This document shows positions 53,700 through 64,000 of a stretch of DNA of 64,000 bases, piece after piece. This DNA is from Gymnothorax reevesii (taxonomy: Eukaryota; Chordata; Actinopteri; Anguilliformes; Muraenidae): contig CM056580.1 in assembly GCA_029721435.1 (NCBI GenBank), forward strand, positions 70,643,367 through 70,707,366, written 5' to 3'. Made by a program: the position numbers and the translations under genes. Positions within the stretch are counted from its first letter, which is position 1. Each line of letters begins with the position of its first letter. The notes beneath the pieces were generated by a model. That model saw nothing but the letters and a program-made list of their open reading frames with translations, was not told the DNA's origin and did no database searches.

Positions 53700-56600
53700 C
53701 TGCAATGAGAGAGCGAGAGAATGAGATTAACTGAATGAAATGGAGACTTAATTTAAGACAAAAATACAAAGCAATGACCAACAATACATGAAATGGAGGT
53801 TAATTATAGTATCCCTGAACACATCCAGTTTGACTAGCATTGGATACAGTTGGACACAGCAGGTGACTGTTGCCAATGAAGAATAACTGGCCCAATATTG
53901 GTCGGCCAGTATTTCTATCAGCAGCTTGTTTCAGCTCAAAACAAACTGTATTCTACCAGTAATAGCTCAACCGATAAGACAAGAATCGATTCATTCCCAA
54001 AATTCAATGTCTTATCTAATGAACCAAATTATGGTTGTTTTAAAGGTTTTTTTCTTCTTCTTTGCAGAAATACCAAACACATAGAGAGCAGTCTTTCATA
54101 ATTGCACGGAAAATAGTTTTCTGTCAAGCTATTGTTTGCACCGTAGCAGATAAAATTCAGTAGGCTAACTGGGTTGTTCATAGTAAACAGACCCCTTATT
54201 TATGTCCTAAAATGGCAGTTTTAATAACATGTTTGTGAAAATGTCAGTTATAAGACTAAGTGATCCGCTACTGATGCGTTACCCCTTAATATATTGTATT
54301 CACTATCCATATTTCCGTGATACACCGCTTGAATGAGGCAGGCAGGCAACCTACAGTGGCCTGTACATGCCACAGTATCCCGTTTCCGTTGAGTTCTCCA
54401 GGAAGCAAAATCTGGTTTCGCAAAACCGAGATTTTGCTACCTCTCAAAACCGGATTTCACATAATTGGGTTTCTCTGAAATTGGAGTATAATATTTACTT
54501 GCACAAAAACAAAAAATGGAATCCTAAAAAACCCGATCAAAACCGAGATACTCAAGTCTGTGTAAAAGGAGTCAATGTAATATGACCTGTTGATGACTAA
54601 CAAACAGTAATCACTGAACCACTGGTCTATGCTTTGCTGCTTAAATGTTCATGATGTCCCTTTATGGTGCATGAAGGTCCAACAAATTGAAAATGAGATA
54701 AGGCTGACACCAATCCAAATAGGTCACATTTACTGGGATGTTCAGATTCGCAAAAATTCCTACAGATAGTCACATGACATGAACTGTAGTGTGCAGTTAC
54801 CAATACAGCTGTGGAAGGAAGAGTTCAGGGACTTGAGGATACGAAGTGAGCGACAACTGGCCTTGGAGCAGGTCTCCACCCTTAAATATTTGTCATAAAC
54901 ATCAGTTCCATGTATATCTCAGTTTTATTCATTTTTATTTCTTACTTGTGTTTGACACAGAAAATATCACAAAGCTTGCTTTCATGTCGGGAAACCAAAG
55001 ACAATTTGGAAAAATGGTCTAAATAATTTAGAAAAAAGGCCACTGAGTAAGAGAATAATTTCCAGGGGGTAGAAAAGCAGCCAAATGGTAGTCAGATGAA
55101 ACTCCACTGAACTGAAACCCCAGCAGGAACCAGGCCACTGAGGCCCATCATCAACTGGTCCACACAGTGTGACAGTAATGCATGTATATCTGGAGTGAGG
55201 TGCGGTGATCAGAGAAATTTATTCCTTTGCTCCAAGTGATAGCTGTTTTTGTATACTTTGTGTCGCATAAGGAGATTTGACGATTATTTGACAATTAAAT
55301 TTATTTTTTTGGGAGTGTAGATTTGAATTTGCTCAATAGACTTTCTAAAGATCATTATGGACTCAGAGTGTTGGAATTATACATGTGATAAAGCTTGCCT
55401 GCGTACTGACCCGCACATCGACGAGGCCAACTAGCTGAGAAAAAAACATTTTTGCATTTCTTAGCCATTTTGCCAAGTGAATAAATTTTACCTAATTTAT
55501 TTTAATGGTAACTTTGACATTGATGCTAATGATGTTGACCTTGATACCTTGACTAATTAAAAAAACATTCGTATTTATTAAAAAAAGAACTTCCCCCCCC
55601 CAAAAAAAAACAAAAAAACAAATACACCAAAACAGAGAAATACAGCACAGGATATAACGCTACAATTATGGTGAAATGCAAGATAAGATGATAAGATAAC
55701 TAGGTGCCTCACAAAGATGTTTAACAGCCTGCCGCTGAGATGCAAAGAGGCATGAGACAGTGCGCCATTGCAATTTTGTGACATAGCCTAGAATAGCAAT
55801 CTGGTTTCCATTGTAATGGATTACTTCAGACTTTTAGCCACATCCAATTATCTGTTTGAGAGAAAACGTAAACCAAAAAACAACATAGCACAAAAAGAAG
55901 GATAATTATGTCATAGTGACAATATTCAAATTTTGCACTGGTCCCAGACTTCGGTGCCACTTCTATTGAGGTTAATGGGGCTGGCATAGCATGTACCAAC
56001 AAAACCCATCATGACAGCCTTGTCTCACCTTTGACTGAAAAATCCTTCCAAAAAAAAAAAACAAACAAAAAAAAATTACGCGATGTGGATTGATGTTTTT
56101 ATCCAAATATATTTGCGGGTTTTCCTTGTTATGATCTCTAAATAGATCATGGCTCTGTTCAGCAGCAGCATACTGCTGAACTCAAGCCACTGCTTGGTCA
56201 AACGTTTGCATGCTAGCTAGCAAATTATTCATCCCATTGACTTGAATAGACCACCAAAGAGAATCTAACGCTTATGATTAACAATGACCAGCAGGATTGG
56301 TAACGATACTGTTGCGATATTGGTTGAAGTTTGCCAATGAATGAAATCTAACCAATTGCATCACGATAAAGCTGTGTTACACGTGTGTAATATACAAACC
56401 TCAATTCCAGTGAAGTTTGGACGTTGTGTAAAATGTGAATAAAAACAGAATACAATAATTTGCAAATCCTTTTCGACCTATTTTCAATTGAGAACACTGT
56501 AAAGACAAGATATTTAATGTTTAAACTGATAAACTTTACTGTTTTTTTTTTGAGTGGAAATGTACACTCATTTGATGCCTGCAACACGTTCCAAAAAAGC

Positions 56601-56819
56601 TGGGACAGGGGCAACAAAAAACTGGGAAAGTTGAGGAATGCTCAAAAAACACCTGTTTGGAACATTTGGAACTGTTTTTTGAACAACTGCTTGAGCAAAT
56701 AGTCCAACAGTTTAAGAACATTTCCAAAGGTGCAATTGCTGGAATTTAGGGATTTCATCATCTACAGTCCTTAAAATTAGTCCTTAAAAATTTAGAGAAT
56801 CTGGAGAAATATGCACACG

Positions 56820-57661
56820 CAAGCGGCAATGCCGAAAACCAATGCCTGTGACCGTCGGTCACTCAGACGGCACTGCATTAAAAACTGACATCATTCTGTA
56901 TAGGATAGTACCATGTGGGCTGAGGAACACTTCAGCAAACCATTGTCAGCGAACACAGTTCATCACTACATCTACCATTGCAAGTTAAAATTCTACCATG
57001 CAAAGCGAAAGCCATACATCAACAATGCCTAGAAATGCCGCCGGCCTCTCCGAGCCTGAGCTCATCTGAGATGGACTGACGCAAAGTGGATACGTGCCCT
57101 GTGGTCTGACGAATCCACTTTTCAAATTGTTTTTGGAAATCATGGATATTGTGTCCTCTGGGCTAAGGACCATCCAGATTGTTATCAGCGCAAAGTTCTA
57201 AAGCCAGCATCTCTGATGGTATGGGCATGTGTTAGTGCCCATGGCATGGGGAATTTGCACATCTGTGAAAGCACCATTAATGCTGAAAGGTACATTTAGG
57301 TTTTGGAGCAAAATCCTCTGCCATCCAAGTGACATTTTTTCAGGGACGTCCCTGCTTATTTCCGCAAGACAATGCCAAGCCACATTCTGCACATGTTACA
57401 ACAGTGTGGCTTTGAAGTAAAAGAGTGCAGGTAATAGACTGGCCTGCCTGCAGTCCAGACTTGTCTCCCATTGAAAATGTGTGGCGGATTATGAAGCACA
57501 AAATACAACAACGGAGATCACGGACTGCTGAGCAACTGAAGCTGTACATTAAGCAAGAATGGGAAAGAATTCCACCTACAAAGCTTCTACAATTAGTGTC
57601 CTCAGTTCCTAAACGCTTATTGAGTGTTGTTAAAAGGAAAGATGATGTAATACAGTGGTAA
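56820..57661 (+). pseudogene. Tc1-like transposase (copy D), degenerate
   Basis: Fragments in several frames match copy C: a CKLKFYHAKRKPYINN block near 56980, ALWSDESTFQIVFGNHG near 57100-57150 with the first Asp, MGNLHICESTINAERY near 57245-57293, and a clean C-terminal frame from 57425 with DWPACSPDLSPIENVWRIMK and its Glu. The second Asp region is disrupted (the FQQDNAK block reads FRKTMPSH in frame). It ends DDVIQW and TAA at 57661. Inactive. Confidence 0.85.
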
Positions 57662-57807
57662 ACATGTCCGCTTTTTGGAATGTTACAGGCATCAAATTCA
57701 AAATGAGTGAATATTTCCAAAAAAACAATAAAGTTTATCAGCTTGAACATTAAATTTCTTGTCTTTGTAGTGTACTCAATTGAATATAAGTCAAAAATGA
57801 TTTGCAA

Positions 57808-58299
57808 GCTGCCGGGTGGCTCACACGGTAAAGGCACTGCTCTGCAGTGCAGAGGTGATCACCACGTCGCGAGTTCGAGCCCCCGCGTACCCACCGGCAG
57901 GGGTCGGCAGCTTTTTCAGAGTAGCGCACAATTGGCTATCGCGCTACAGGGTTTCAAATTGTGAAGGGACTGCCGGATTTGGGTAATCGATAACAGCTTT
58001 GTTTGTTGCTCCAGTGCCTATTGTTGGCCAGACGGGCGCTTGTCAGGAAGACTCCGGGTTGGTTCATGTCCGGGTATCCTCCGCCCTAGTTCTGACCTTG
58101 CAAAGATTCAACCGATGACTGTATAAGAATCAGTGACAGACAGGCACGTGCTTCGGAGGAGAGCCGTGAACTGTCTCACTATCCTGAGTTGGCAGCAAGG
58201 GGTCGCATACGAGCAAGCTTTGCACATAGTTCACCAATTGGGCATCCCAGATTCGGGTGGGATTGGAGATGCCAAATTTAAAAAAAAAATAAAAAAATA
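57808..58299 (+). mobile_element. tRNA-derived SINE with 15-bp TSD
   Basis: The head has an A-box-like GTGGCTCACACGG and a B-box GAGTTCGAGCCC, spaced as in tRNA-derived RNA polymerase III promoters. The body runs about 490 bp to an A-rich tail (AAAAAAAAATAAAAAAATAA). Identical 15-bp repeats AAAAATGATTTGCAA flank it (57793-57807, 58300-58314), duplicating Tc1 terminal sequence. It is longer than a simple SINE, and the family is not named. A different SINE family from the one at 29187. Confidence 0.9.
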
Positions 58300-58930
58300 A
58301 AAAATGATTTGCAAATCATTGTATTCTGTTTTTATTCACGTTTTACAGAACGTCTCAACTTCATTGGAATTGGGGTTTGTAAAACATATACGACCTAGCT
58401 GTATTACCCCAACTTTTAATCTTTCATGACATAAATGACCCCATGGAGCTGGTCGGACCTATTATCTTGGACCATATTTCAATTATTACTAGATCAATCT
58501 ATTATTGGTACTGATGCCCTGTCAAGGTCAGGTAAACATCCTAAACCAAGCTAGGACATGACTGTACGCTTCTATGCCCTGGAGTTTATCTCACTGATTA
58601 TATTCTTACAGCTAACTATTGAGCTGGAGAGGATGTAAAATTTGATGTCATTTACCAACATGACAGCACCTTGACTAAAAAAAATACAGTGTGGTCTTCT
58701 AACCACCTCAACACCACAAGGCCAGAGCAGGGAATCTGGGCCAAACAAAACACGCTTTTTTCACTTTTCAAAAGACCCAGTCAGATTCTTTACACCTTCA
58801 CAAGGATTATTTCTTTCAACGTAAACTGTTTTATTTCCAAATCAATGCAGCACATCTCAACTGGGTATTTCTTCAGTTCACGGTGGATTATCACAAAATG
58901 CAAATTTGTGAATGCGCTGCGTGGGCTTTG

Positions 58931-58969
58931 ACACACGCACGCATGCACACACACACACACGCACGCACG

Positions 58970-59046
<77 letters not shown>

Positions 59047-59060
59047 ACACAGACACACTG
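58931..59060. repeat. CA-repeat microsatellite
   Basis: About 130 bp of (CA)n interspersed with GCAC units at the left. Long open frames on both strands here are products of the repeat. Alternating purine-pyrimidine sequence of this kind can adopt Z-DNA. Confidence 0.98.
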
Positions 59061-60004
59061 AATTTCAAACTTCCCTATTCTTAGGTGCTTGTAATTAACT
59101 AAATTTATCCATAGCAGAAAAAGGACATGTTGGAAAGAGGCAGAGACACTGGTTATGACATCGAAACACCACCTGGAGGTGTTCATGTTGCTTTAAGTGC
59201 AGTTCATTTCTGGAATTTTCCTTTTTTGTTTGAAAACCAAACATCACCTGGAGACCATGAGAACCGAGAAGATTCTTGATACAATCACTCAGCAATGAGG
59301 TTTATGCAATGGAATTTCGTCTGTTTGAGATATACTTTTATTGATATTGTAGTTTTTGGCAGTTGAGACAAAGCTTGAGAGTAAGTTTGACCACAGTCAC
59401 ATTGTATAAACGCATTTATAAGGTGCTCAATAACGGCAAATTATATGCATTATGTAAGAGTTCAACTTTGAGGCAATAGAGCAACCAATTTATTTATTGT
59501 AACCATTCTACTTGGTGGCATGCCCAGCAAACCAGTTGCTGGAAAAGAATTATATGCTTTTGGAACTGCTTTGATATTTAGCAGTTTCAGAATTTTAAGG
59601 AAAAATGTCCAAATAATTCTGTTATAACAGGATTTAATCAGATTTTAATCTTAACCAAAACCAATCAGCATGGAGGTCCCAGAAATATTGTAATTCCAAG
59701 GATCAAACTACCCTTTAAGTGGCGTTCGGCACAGCTGGAGTCAGAACGCACACACTTCCGACTACATACAGTATTGATTGACCCAATTTATGGTGGAGAA
59801 AATATATTTTTACAGACAGAAAGCGTGAAATCATTCCTTTTAACATCAAACAGTTATTTTCACAAGTGCTTGGATGAATGTCATAATATTACACTGGAGT
59901 TGATTGCACTAAAAACCACATTAAGCCATAGAATATGGCGGAACAGACCATTGTTATCCTCTTTAAATTCACTTGGTATGTCACATATTTTGATTGTTAA
60001 AATA

Positions 60005-61280
60005 CAACTCCAATTCCAAAAAAGTGGAAATTGCAAAAAAACGAAATATACAAAAGGGTATTTGAAAAGTCCATGCTGTTCAATGTTGAAACCAGTATAA
60101 AACATTATTTCATTTAAAATGTGAATTTAATTGCTTATTCAAAATATACAATGTGATGACAGCAAGAAACCAAAAACAGTTGGCACAGTCCACTTGTTTA
60201 TCATTGTGTAATATTGTCATACTTTTTTAACCACACTAATAAAATATTTGAGCACTGAAGACACGATTTTCTCAAATCTAGCGAGCATAATTTTCCCTCA
60301 TTGACTAAACCTAACTAAGTACTTGTGGTATCTATGCTGAACCAGCTACACAGTCAAATACTTGATGTAAAAGGACCCCCTTTGCGTTGTATACCAACGT
60401 TTTGTCAGGGCGTCACTTAAGTGTCACAATGTGACAAGTCAGGATGGGAAGTGGTGAGATGGTAGCATGTGTCACTTTAAAATTTGTACATATCTTCTAA
60501 GATGGTGCACTTACAAATGTGCAACTGCACCGACGAACCCCCTCATACTCCCATACCATGACAGATGCTGGTTTTGCCGATAACTGCTTGGATTCTCCTT
60601 GTCGTCTTTGATCTGGCGAACACAGCGGCTATTCATGCTCTCCACACAAAAAAAAAACTTGAAATGTTGATTCATAAGGCAATTTAACATGCTTCCACTA
60701 TGCTACTCTCCATCTCAGATGACACAGAGCACATAGAAGTTGGTGGCACTTTTAGTCAACATTGATTTATGGCTATGGCTTTGTATAGTCAAGAATTGAC
60801 TAGTGGCAGATGCATCAGCAAATGATGTTGATTGACAAGGGTTTACCAAGATATTTAATAACCCATGTTGTGATATACATTACAGTCGCATGACTGCTCT
60901 TAAGACAGTAATGTCAAAGGGACTGGAGATCACACACAGTCAGAAGTGGTTTTTGGCCTTGCCATTTATGCACTGAAATTTGATCAGATTCTTTCCATCT
61001 TTTAATGATCTTACTCATTGCAGAGGTGAAATGCTCAAAATCCTTCCGATTTGTTATGCTGAAAATAATGGATAACAAATTTACCAATCTGCCGGCAAAT
61101 TTATGAACCTTGATCCATTTTTGCTCTTGAAGGATGAGGCCTTTGGAGGCTCCATTTATACTATACCATGATTAGTTCTCCCGTTTAACATTACCTGTTT
61201 GAAATCATTTTTTTATTTTAATTTGTCACATCAATATTAGCCCTAAATTGTCTTGGAGCCTGTTGCAGCGAACAGATTTT
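60005..61280 (-). mobile_element. very decayed Tc1-like copy (copy F)
   Basis: The left end TACAACTCCAATTCCAAAAA matches the CAACCCCAATTCC terminus of the other copies. Moving right, the DNA aligns by eye with copy C: ACAGTTGGCACAG near 60177, CATACCATGACAGATGCTGG near 60553, a decayed WSDES region near 60650, and GTTTTTGGCCTTGCC near 60950. The transposase is in the minus orientation and broken everywhere. The right terminus is not clear (a TTGCAGCGAACAG near 61264 may be the last trace). Much older than copies C and D. Confidence 0.65.
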
Positions 61281-61660
61281 TAATAAGCCTATAAGTTTAA
61301 CAAACAATTGAATTCCCTAGTTAAAGCATCAAATAATGGGTTGTTGCAGTGTTTACAATAAGGATGAGCATGAATGGTCTGTTTCAAATAACTCCTTTTT
61401 GATTTTCGTTGCATTTTCCTTATTATGCCAACTTTATCAGAATTTGAGTTGTATTTAATTAATCTTTGATCCTTGCTGCTATAGTGCACTGGAATGTCTT
61501 GATTAATGTCTGAATTTAATCTGGACCAAGAAAGATTGAATGTATAGAAATAAAATTTTGATTAGTTTTAGCGCAGTATAAAAAGCAGAAACATTTCAGC
61601 GGGGAGAAGTGTTAGAGTCTGAAATCTGCCAATTTTGAAAGGAGTTCCCGCTAAGTTTAA

Positions 61661-62707
61661 AGCCCCACTAGGTGGGAATTTCACCTTAAAATGTTAGTTT
61701 CAAAGTCTATCTATTGGTGGGCTGGATTATCACAGTGAGAATGGCATCTCTCCCATTACCACAGAGGGACCTGGCGGCCTGCATCTGGGACTATGTAACT
61801 TTCGACCGCGGGTCCCGCACTCCCGCGAGACGTACAAGCGTTTGAATAAGGAGCATAAGTAGAAGGCAGCTAGGCTAGCCCGCTAGCCAAGTATCGTGTC
61901 TCGAAGGATGGCTGAGGCAAATAAGCAAAAAATGACATTGTTGGTGGTAGCCAGGATAAAAAAGGGAGCGTGACCGTGCACGGCACAAAATAAGAGTTAA
62001 TACTAGACCGGCTTTTTCACAGTGGAGAGAGCTCATGGCAAAAGAGGGCTGCAAGTCAGACACCGAGCTGGCAGTGTTGCTGATTGAGAAGTGAGTTATG
62101 TGCTCATGTTCATGCATTGCATTTATAACACATTGTTTTTGTTGGCTGTGTTATCGTGTGTACTCACAGTGACTATTTAGGTTATCAAAACGTAACTGAT
62201 TGTAAGCCCATTCAAATAATGTAAACAAGGTTAGCCGAAGTAGCATTAGCATTTCACCGGCAGAGTTGGCCCCTTTTCAAAGTGTTTTTTATTGGGAACT
62301 TTATGCTTCATGGTGAGAAAAGTTGTTGACTTACTAGCAACTGTTGTTTAAAAGCTTAGACCGGCCATATCAGCTTTGTAGGCTGGCGTTAATCCGTCAT
62401 TATATTGATATTGTCCCGTTTTGAGGTTACAACAGCTACTACGTCTGCTAACGCTACTCTTAGGAGTGGTGCTTGCGCATACTTTGTTGTAGAGCAATAG
62501 TTTTAATCCAACACTGTTGAAGACCTATATGTAAACACAATCATAAATAATAACTTTATTGATTCCAGCTCCACAATTCTCAGGGTGTAAACAAAATGCA
62601 CCTTCTCACGGGGGACATCAGCCGGCAACAGCGCTCTGTGTGTTTTACGACAGTGGTATTGCGCTTCTACTTGCACAAAACAAGAAGGATTCCTACCTCG
62701 TGGGGCT
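61661..62707. mobile_element. TTAA-flanked non-autonomous DNA transposon
   Basis: The left end AGCCCCACTAGGTGGGAATT and the right end (reverse AGCCCCACGAGGTAGGAATC) form an inverted terminal repeat, and the tetranucleotide TTAA lies directly outside both (61657-61660 and 62708-62711). TTAA target duplication is diagnostic of piggyBac-like and Kolobok-like transposons; the termini do not settle which. The interior, about 1 kb, is more GC-rich than the flanks and shows no transposase. Confidence 0.8.
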
Positions 62708-64000
62708 TTAAAGACAACATGTCATTCCTGGAATCAGCAGAATGTCATTTTTGAAGCTGAAAATAAATGGCAAAAGTTCTTGGAAATTCTTAGAAGGCTC
62801 AGTAAGGAACATGATAATTGTTTCTATGCAGTGCCCCACTTATTTCATTGTGTACGTTCATGAGCTTCCGCTATCAATGCTTTATAATCATGAGTGCACA
62901 CTCCCTCAAAGCAACTACTCAGCTCTGGTAATAGAAAACTTGCTAACCCTTCACATGATTGGAAATTGTGAAATTGTGAGCCCCCCCCTCAATCTATACG
63001 AGTGAAACTGTAAAGGAAACTGGGCAGAATTCTGGGAGTTTGGCTGAAGGTTAATCTCCAAACACTGACCCCAAACCCATCACTGATAATAAGGAAGCTG
63101 TAAACTCCATGTAGTACTGATTGGAAGCAGAAGCCTCTCATTAAGTGAAAATTACAGAGGGTCCAGACAACCTTCCTGACAGTGATTGTACAGAATTATT
63201 GACAGGATGTCTAGGCTTTACACTCAATCATTCAGGATCCTGCAATATACAAACAGCATGGGAGCACCATAATAACAAGAGAAAAGAAATAAGAAAAGGT
63301 GCGAAAAAGGTTTTAAGGAATGGTGCTGCATCAAGCAGTAAGTGCTGAGAGTCCACCATTTGATCAACCTTAACAGCATTTAGTCATGTTTGCAGATTTG
63401 TGCAGGGGTCAGACATGGGTGATAGATGGTGAATGGAATATTTACCACTGTAATTTGTGCATAGAGGGGATCATAATCCCGAGGAAATAGACTTCAATGA
63501 GTCTCTTAAGACCATGCAAGACAGTCTGGGTCTTGATCTCCATGATCATGCCTGTCGGGATGAGACGGAGCCAAAACAAGTAAGGAACCATGTAACATGG
63601 TGAGTCACGGGGTCAAGGCTTATCCCAAAGCAGCTGTTGTACAGTGAGTATACTGTACCTCCTGGGCTAGACAGCCATCCATCGACCGCGCAGCGGTCAA
63701 CTGTAATTTATCTCCCTCACAAAGAACTTTTAAGACCTTTGGAATGAATCAGCTAGAAATTGAATCCCCAGACTATGAGGTTCAGAGCATAATGCTACAA
63801 CCACAAAGCTTGTCTGAAAATAAGCTAACATGGAAACCCTTAAATGTTCCGTATAACTGCATGATATCAAACGTACATATCTCTCTTGACTCTAAAAACT
63901 TGGACCGATATATACTGTACATCCCATTCTGTTAAAAGGAGAACAGTTGATTAACCTCTAATGACTAGATTCAGCATTGATTGTATCTCATAAAGAGATG

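Larger units (their letters stand above)
56395..58379 (+). mobile_element. Tc1-like transposon with SINE in its right terminus (copy D)
   Basis: Termini CAAACCTCAATTCCAGTGAA at the left and (reverse) CAAACCCCAATTCCAATGAA at the right bound the element, with TA at both flanks (56393-56394, 58380-58381). Subterminal ACAGAATACAATAATTTGCA matches copy C. Its right inverted repeat is interrupted by a SINE at 57808-58299. Without that insert the element is about 1.5 kb. Confidence 0.9.
53700..64000 (-). other. antxr1: antxr1 intron (upstream exons outside window)
   Basis: The stretch upstream of the antxr1 last exon contains no sequence that I can match to the preceding exon (expected to encode the juxtamembrane region just before GRCINFTR), so the intron probably extends past 64000. 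It holds two Tc1 elements, a SINE, a CA repeat and a TTAA-flanked element, listed separately. The remaining stretches (53700-56394, 58380-58930, 59061-60004, 61281-61660, 62708-64000) show no gene. Confidence 0.7.

Noticed and set aside
57808..57900. Possible tRNA gene with A and B boxes
   Set aside because: The sequence does not fold into a full cloverleaf by inspection, and it continues into a 490-bp SINE with an A-rich tail and target duplication.
58790..59186. Long open frames rich in Cys and Val, or His and Thr
   Set aside because: They are translations of the CA microsatellite and have no non-repeat support.

Overview
The window is nuclear DNA of a ray-finned fish, most likely a teleost. 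Host exons have vertebrate splice sites, and the rest is a dense mix of fish-type transposons: Tc1/mariner, hAT-like MITEs, Ty3/Gypsy, CR1-group LINE and tRNA-derived SINEs. Nothing bacterial or viral (free) is present.

Host genes. Two genes face each other tail to tail. On the + strand are the last two coding exons and the 3' UTR of a glutamine:fructose-6-phosphate aminotransferase gene (gfpt1; 735-896, 2660-2704, poly(A) signal 4970-4975). On the - strand is the last coding exon of an anthrax-toxin-receptor-type gene (antxr1; 53292-53699), whose product is a host adhesion receptor. Its upstream intron fills the window to 64000. The human orthologues are also convergent neighbours on chromosome 2p13, so the order looks conserved and supports both calls.

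Between them, about 47 kb is almost entirely repeats. 4996-9400: a hAT-type MITE with a perfect 8-bp duplication and a decayed short-period repeat field. 9413-14865: a - strand Ty3/Gypsy element of the Gmr1 type, in which integrase comes before reverse transcriptase; it is dead. 14980-16312: two inverted-repeat elements. 17596-19675: a tandem-repeat-type element split by a hairpin MITE and a Tc1 element. 24172-33900: a + strand Gypsy element of ordinary pol order, broken by a CR1-group LINE in gag and by a second insertion carrying a 147-bp tandem array plus a SINE. 34130-36981: Tc1 remains.

39021-47599 is the most unusual part. A block bounded by a 9-bp direct repeat (GAAAATTCC) and short inverted ends carries two pieces of one RecQ-like helicase gene. 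A 7.1-kb composite insertion, with its own near-identical 8-bp flanking repeat, separates them. Inside that insertion sit a Tc1 element and a transposon (43913-46859) with about 110-bp terminal inverted repeats, subterminal palindromes and a decayed Cys-rich protein of an uncharacterised family.

47600-52159 holds few recognisable features beyond a 46-bp-arm hairpin. Within the antxr1 intron are a Tc1 element carrying a SINE with a 15-bp target duplication, a CA repeat, a very decayed Tc1 copy and a TTAA-flanked element. Every mobile-element gene seen is interrupted, so the only working genes visible are gfpt1 and antxr1. All calls rest on reading the sequence; no database search was possible.
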